Source: Zwartia hollandica
GTDB taxonomy: Bacteria; Pseudomonadota; Gammaproteobacteria; Burkholderiales; Burkholderiaceae_B
NCBI RefSeq assembly: GCF_019923725.1
Contig: NZ_JAHXRI010000006.1
Location: 248,001-312,000 of the forward strand
Direction: 5' to 3'
Length of the DNA: 64,000 nt
A program made the translations under genes and the position numbers. The notes below the pieces were generated by a model. The model ran no database searches and was not told where the DNA came from. It worked only from the letters and a program-made list of their open reading frames with translations. This document shows, one piece after another, positions 63,384 to 64,000 of the stretch; positions within the stretch are counted from its first letter, which is position 1, and the number at the start of each line of letters is the position of its first letter.

Positions 63384-64000
63384 TCAGTAAGCCTGATCAA
63401 AGAGCAATCTGAAGTCAGCAACCGTTGTATGTCTTGGATTCCAACGGTTGTAGTTCGCTGCAAAACAGGCGGCTGCCATATCATCAAAATACTCTTGCTT
63501 AGCACCCACATCGCGCAGGCGAGCAGGTATCGACAAGTCTGAGCACAAAACCGTTATTGCTTCCACAGCCGCCTGTGCCGCCTGCAGCGTAGGCAGGCCC
63601 AGCACCGGGCAGCCCATCACTTGCGCGACCTGCGCAAATTTTTCTGGGACCGCCAGCAAATTGAACTTTGCAACGTGTGGCAAACACACGGCGTTAGACA
63701 GTCCATGCGATAAGTGGAACTCAGCCCCAACGAAGCGCGCCATGCAGTGGACATTACCCAAGCCCGTCTGCCCAAATGTAATTCCGGCCAACGCGGAGCC
63801 GCACAACATATTCATTGCGGCAGTGGTATTTTGCCGGTTCGCCACGAACTGTCGGATATTTCCTGCTAACAAGGCCATCGCTTGCAAATTAATTGCATCG
63901 GTCATGAGATTCGATCCGAGCGAAATATACGACTCAAACGCATGCACAAAGGCGTCAATGCCCGAATGTGCTGCAACGTGTGCAGGCACCGTCCGCAAGG
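63384..64000 (-). CDS. Iron-containing alcohol dehydrogenase (5' end outside window)
   Basis: The C-terminal 205 or so residues of a second group III alcohol dehydrogenase. Iron-ligand regions are visible in AHSGIDAFVHAFESYIS and GNVHCMARFVGAEFHLSHGLSNAVCLPHV. The reading frame continues past the window edge with no stop; the TTG at 63998 is only an artefact of the cut. The sequence differs clearly from the gene at 23717-24856, so the two are not recent copies. Confidence 0.85.
   Translation of the reverse strand, partial: LRTVPAHVAAHSGIDAFVHAFESYISLGSNLMTDAINLQAMALLAGNIRQFVANRQNTTAAMNMLCGSALAGITFGQTGLGNVHCMARFVGAEFHLSHGLSNAVCLPHVAKFNLLAVPEKFAQVAQVMGCPVLGLPTLQAAQAAVEAITVLCSDLSIPARLRDVGAKQEYFDDMAAACFAANYNRWNPRHTTVADFRLLFDQAY

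Overview
The window looks like chromosomal DNA of a betaproteobacterium, order Burkholderiales, probably close to Alcaligenaceae. The evidence is gene order and family type: hisI-hisE-HIT-tatABC, then an AlgW/DegS-like protease, Nif3, mscL, petABC and sspAB; small Burkholderiales-type proteins (DUF1840, DUF3429, DUF455); orphan Bug-type binding proteins; and Lys/Ala-rich histone-like tails. No rRNA, phage, insertion sequence or CRISPR array was seen. Gene density is high and only one gap exceeds 300 bases, the leuA leader region.

Layout. 1-5.9 kb: end of the histidine operon, HIT protein, Tat translocase, a helix-turn-helix regulator, a periplasmic protease, Nif3-like protein and MscL. 6.1-10.4 kb: the cytochrome bc1 operon petABC, sspA-sspB and tRNA-Thr(UGU). 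10.5-20.9 kb: a thiosulfate/sulfide oxidation locus. fccB, fccA and a Tat-exported dienelactone hydrolase point left; soxC-D-Y-Z-A-X-B and a secreted DsrE-family protein point right; a thioredoxin-like protein closes the block. A nested palindrome lies in the divergent promoter gap. 20.9-23.7 kb: membrane and soluble pyrophosphatases, head to head. 23.7-34.1 kb: accessory metabolism (iron alcohol dehydrogenase, alpha/beta hydrolase, gamma-glutamyltransferase family, amidase, PaiB-like protein, class II aldolase, two Bug proteins, D-2-hydroxyacid dehydrogenase). 34.3-42.2 kb: rhlE, prfC, a secreted or anchored unknown, rpoN, a small membrane protein, and leuA behind a leucine-codon leader peptide. 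42.3-50.7 kb: sulfatase, DUF455, DUF3429, and the run smg-gluQ-topB-panB-SET. 50.8-57.6 kb: a TAXI-type TRAP transporter downstream of a biotin-dependent acyl-CoA carboxylase pair. 57.6-64 kb: MBL-fold hydrolase, metC-like enzyme, dsbA, SPOR protein, argS, DUF1840, and an iron alcohol dehydrogenase cut by the window end.

How the genes work together. The Sox proteins would oxidise thiosulfate in the periplasm and pass electrons through c-type cytochromes, with FccAB adding sulfide oxidation. The bc1 complex a few kilobases upstream belongs to the same respiratory chain. SoxB, SoxC, SoxY, the Rieske protein and the dienelactone hydrolase all carry twin-arginine-type signals, and the Tat translocase that would export them is also in the window.

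The points most worth a second look are the nested palindrome at the sox promoter, the secreted dienelactone hydrolase and DsrE protein built into the sox locus, the leuA leader peptide with a run of five CTA leucine codons and its hairpin, a SET-domain methyltransferase beside a topoisomerase III with a histone-H1-like tail, and a terminator-like hairpin between the TRAP receptor and permease genes. All calls come from reading the sequence; no database search was run.
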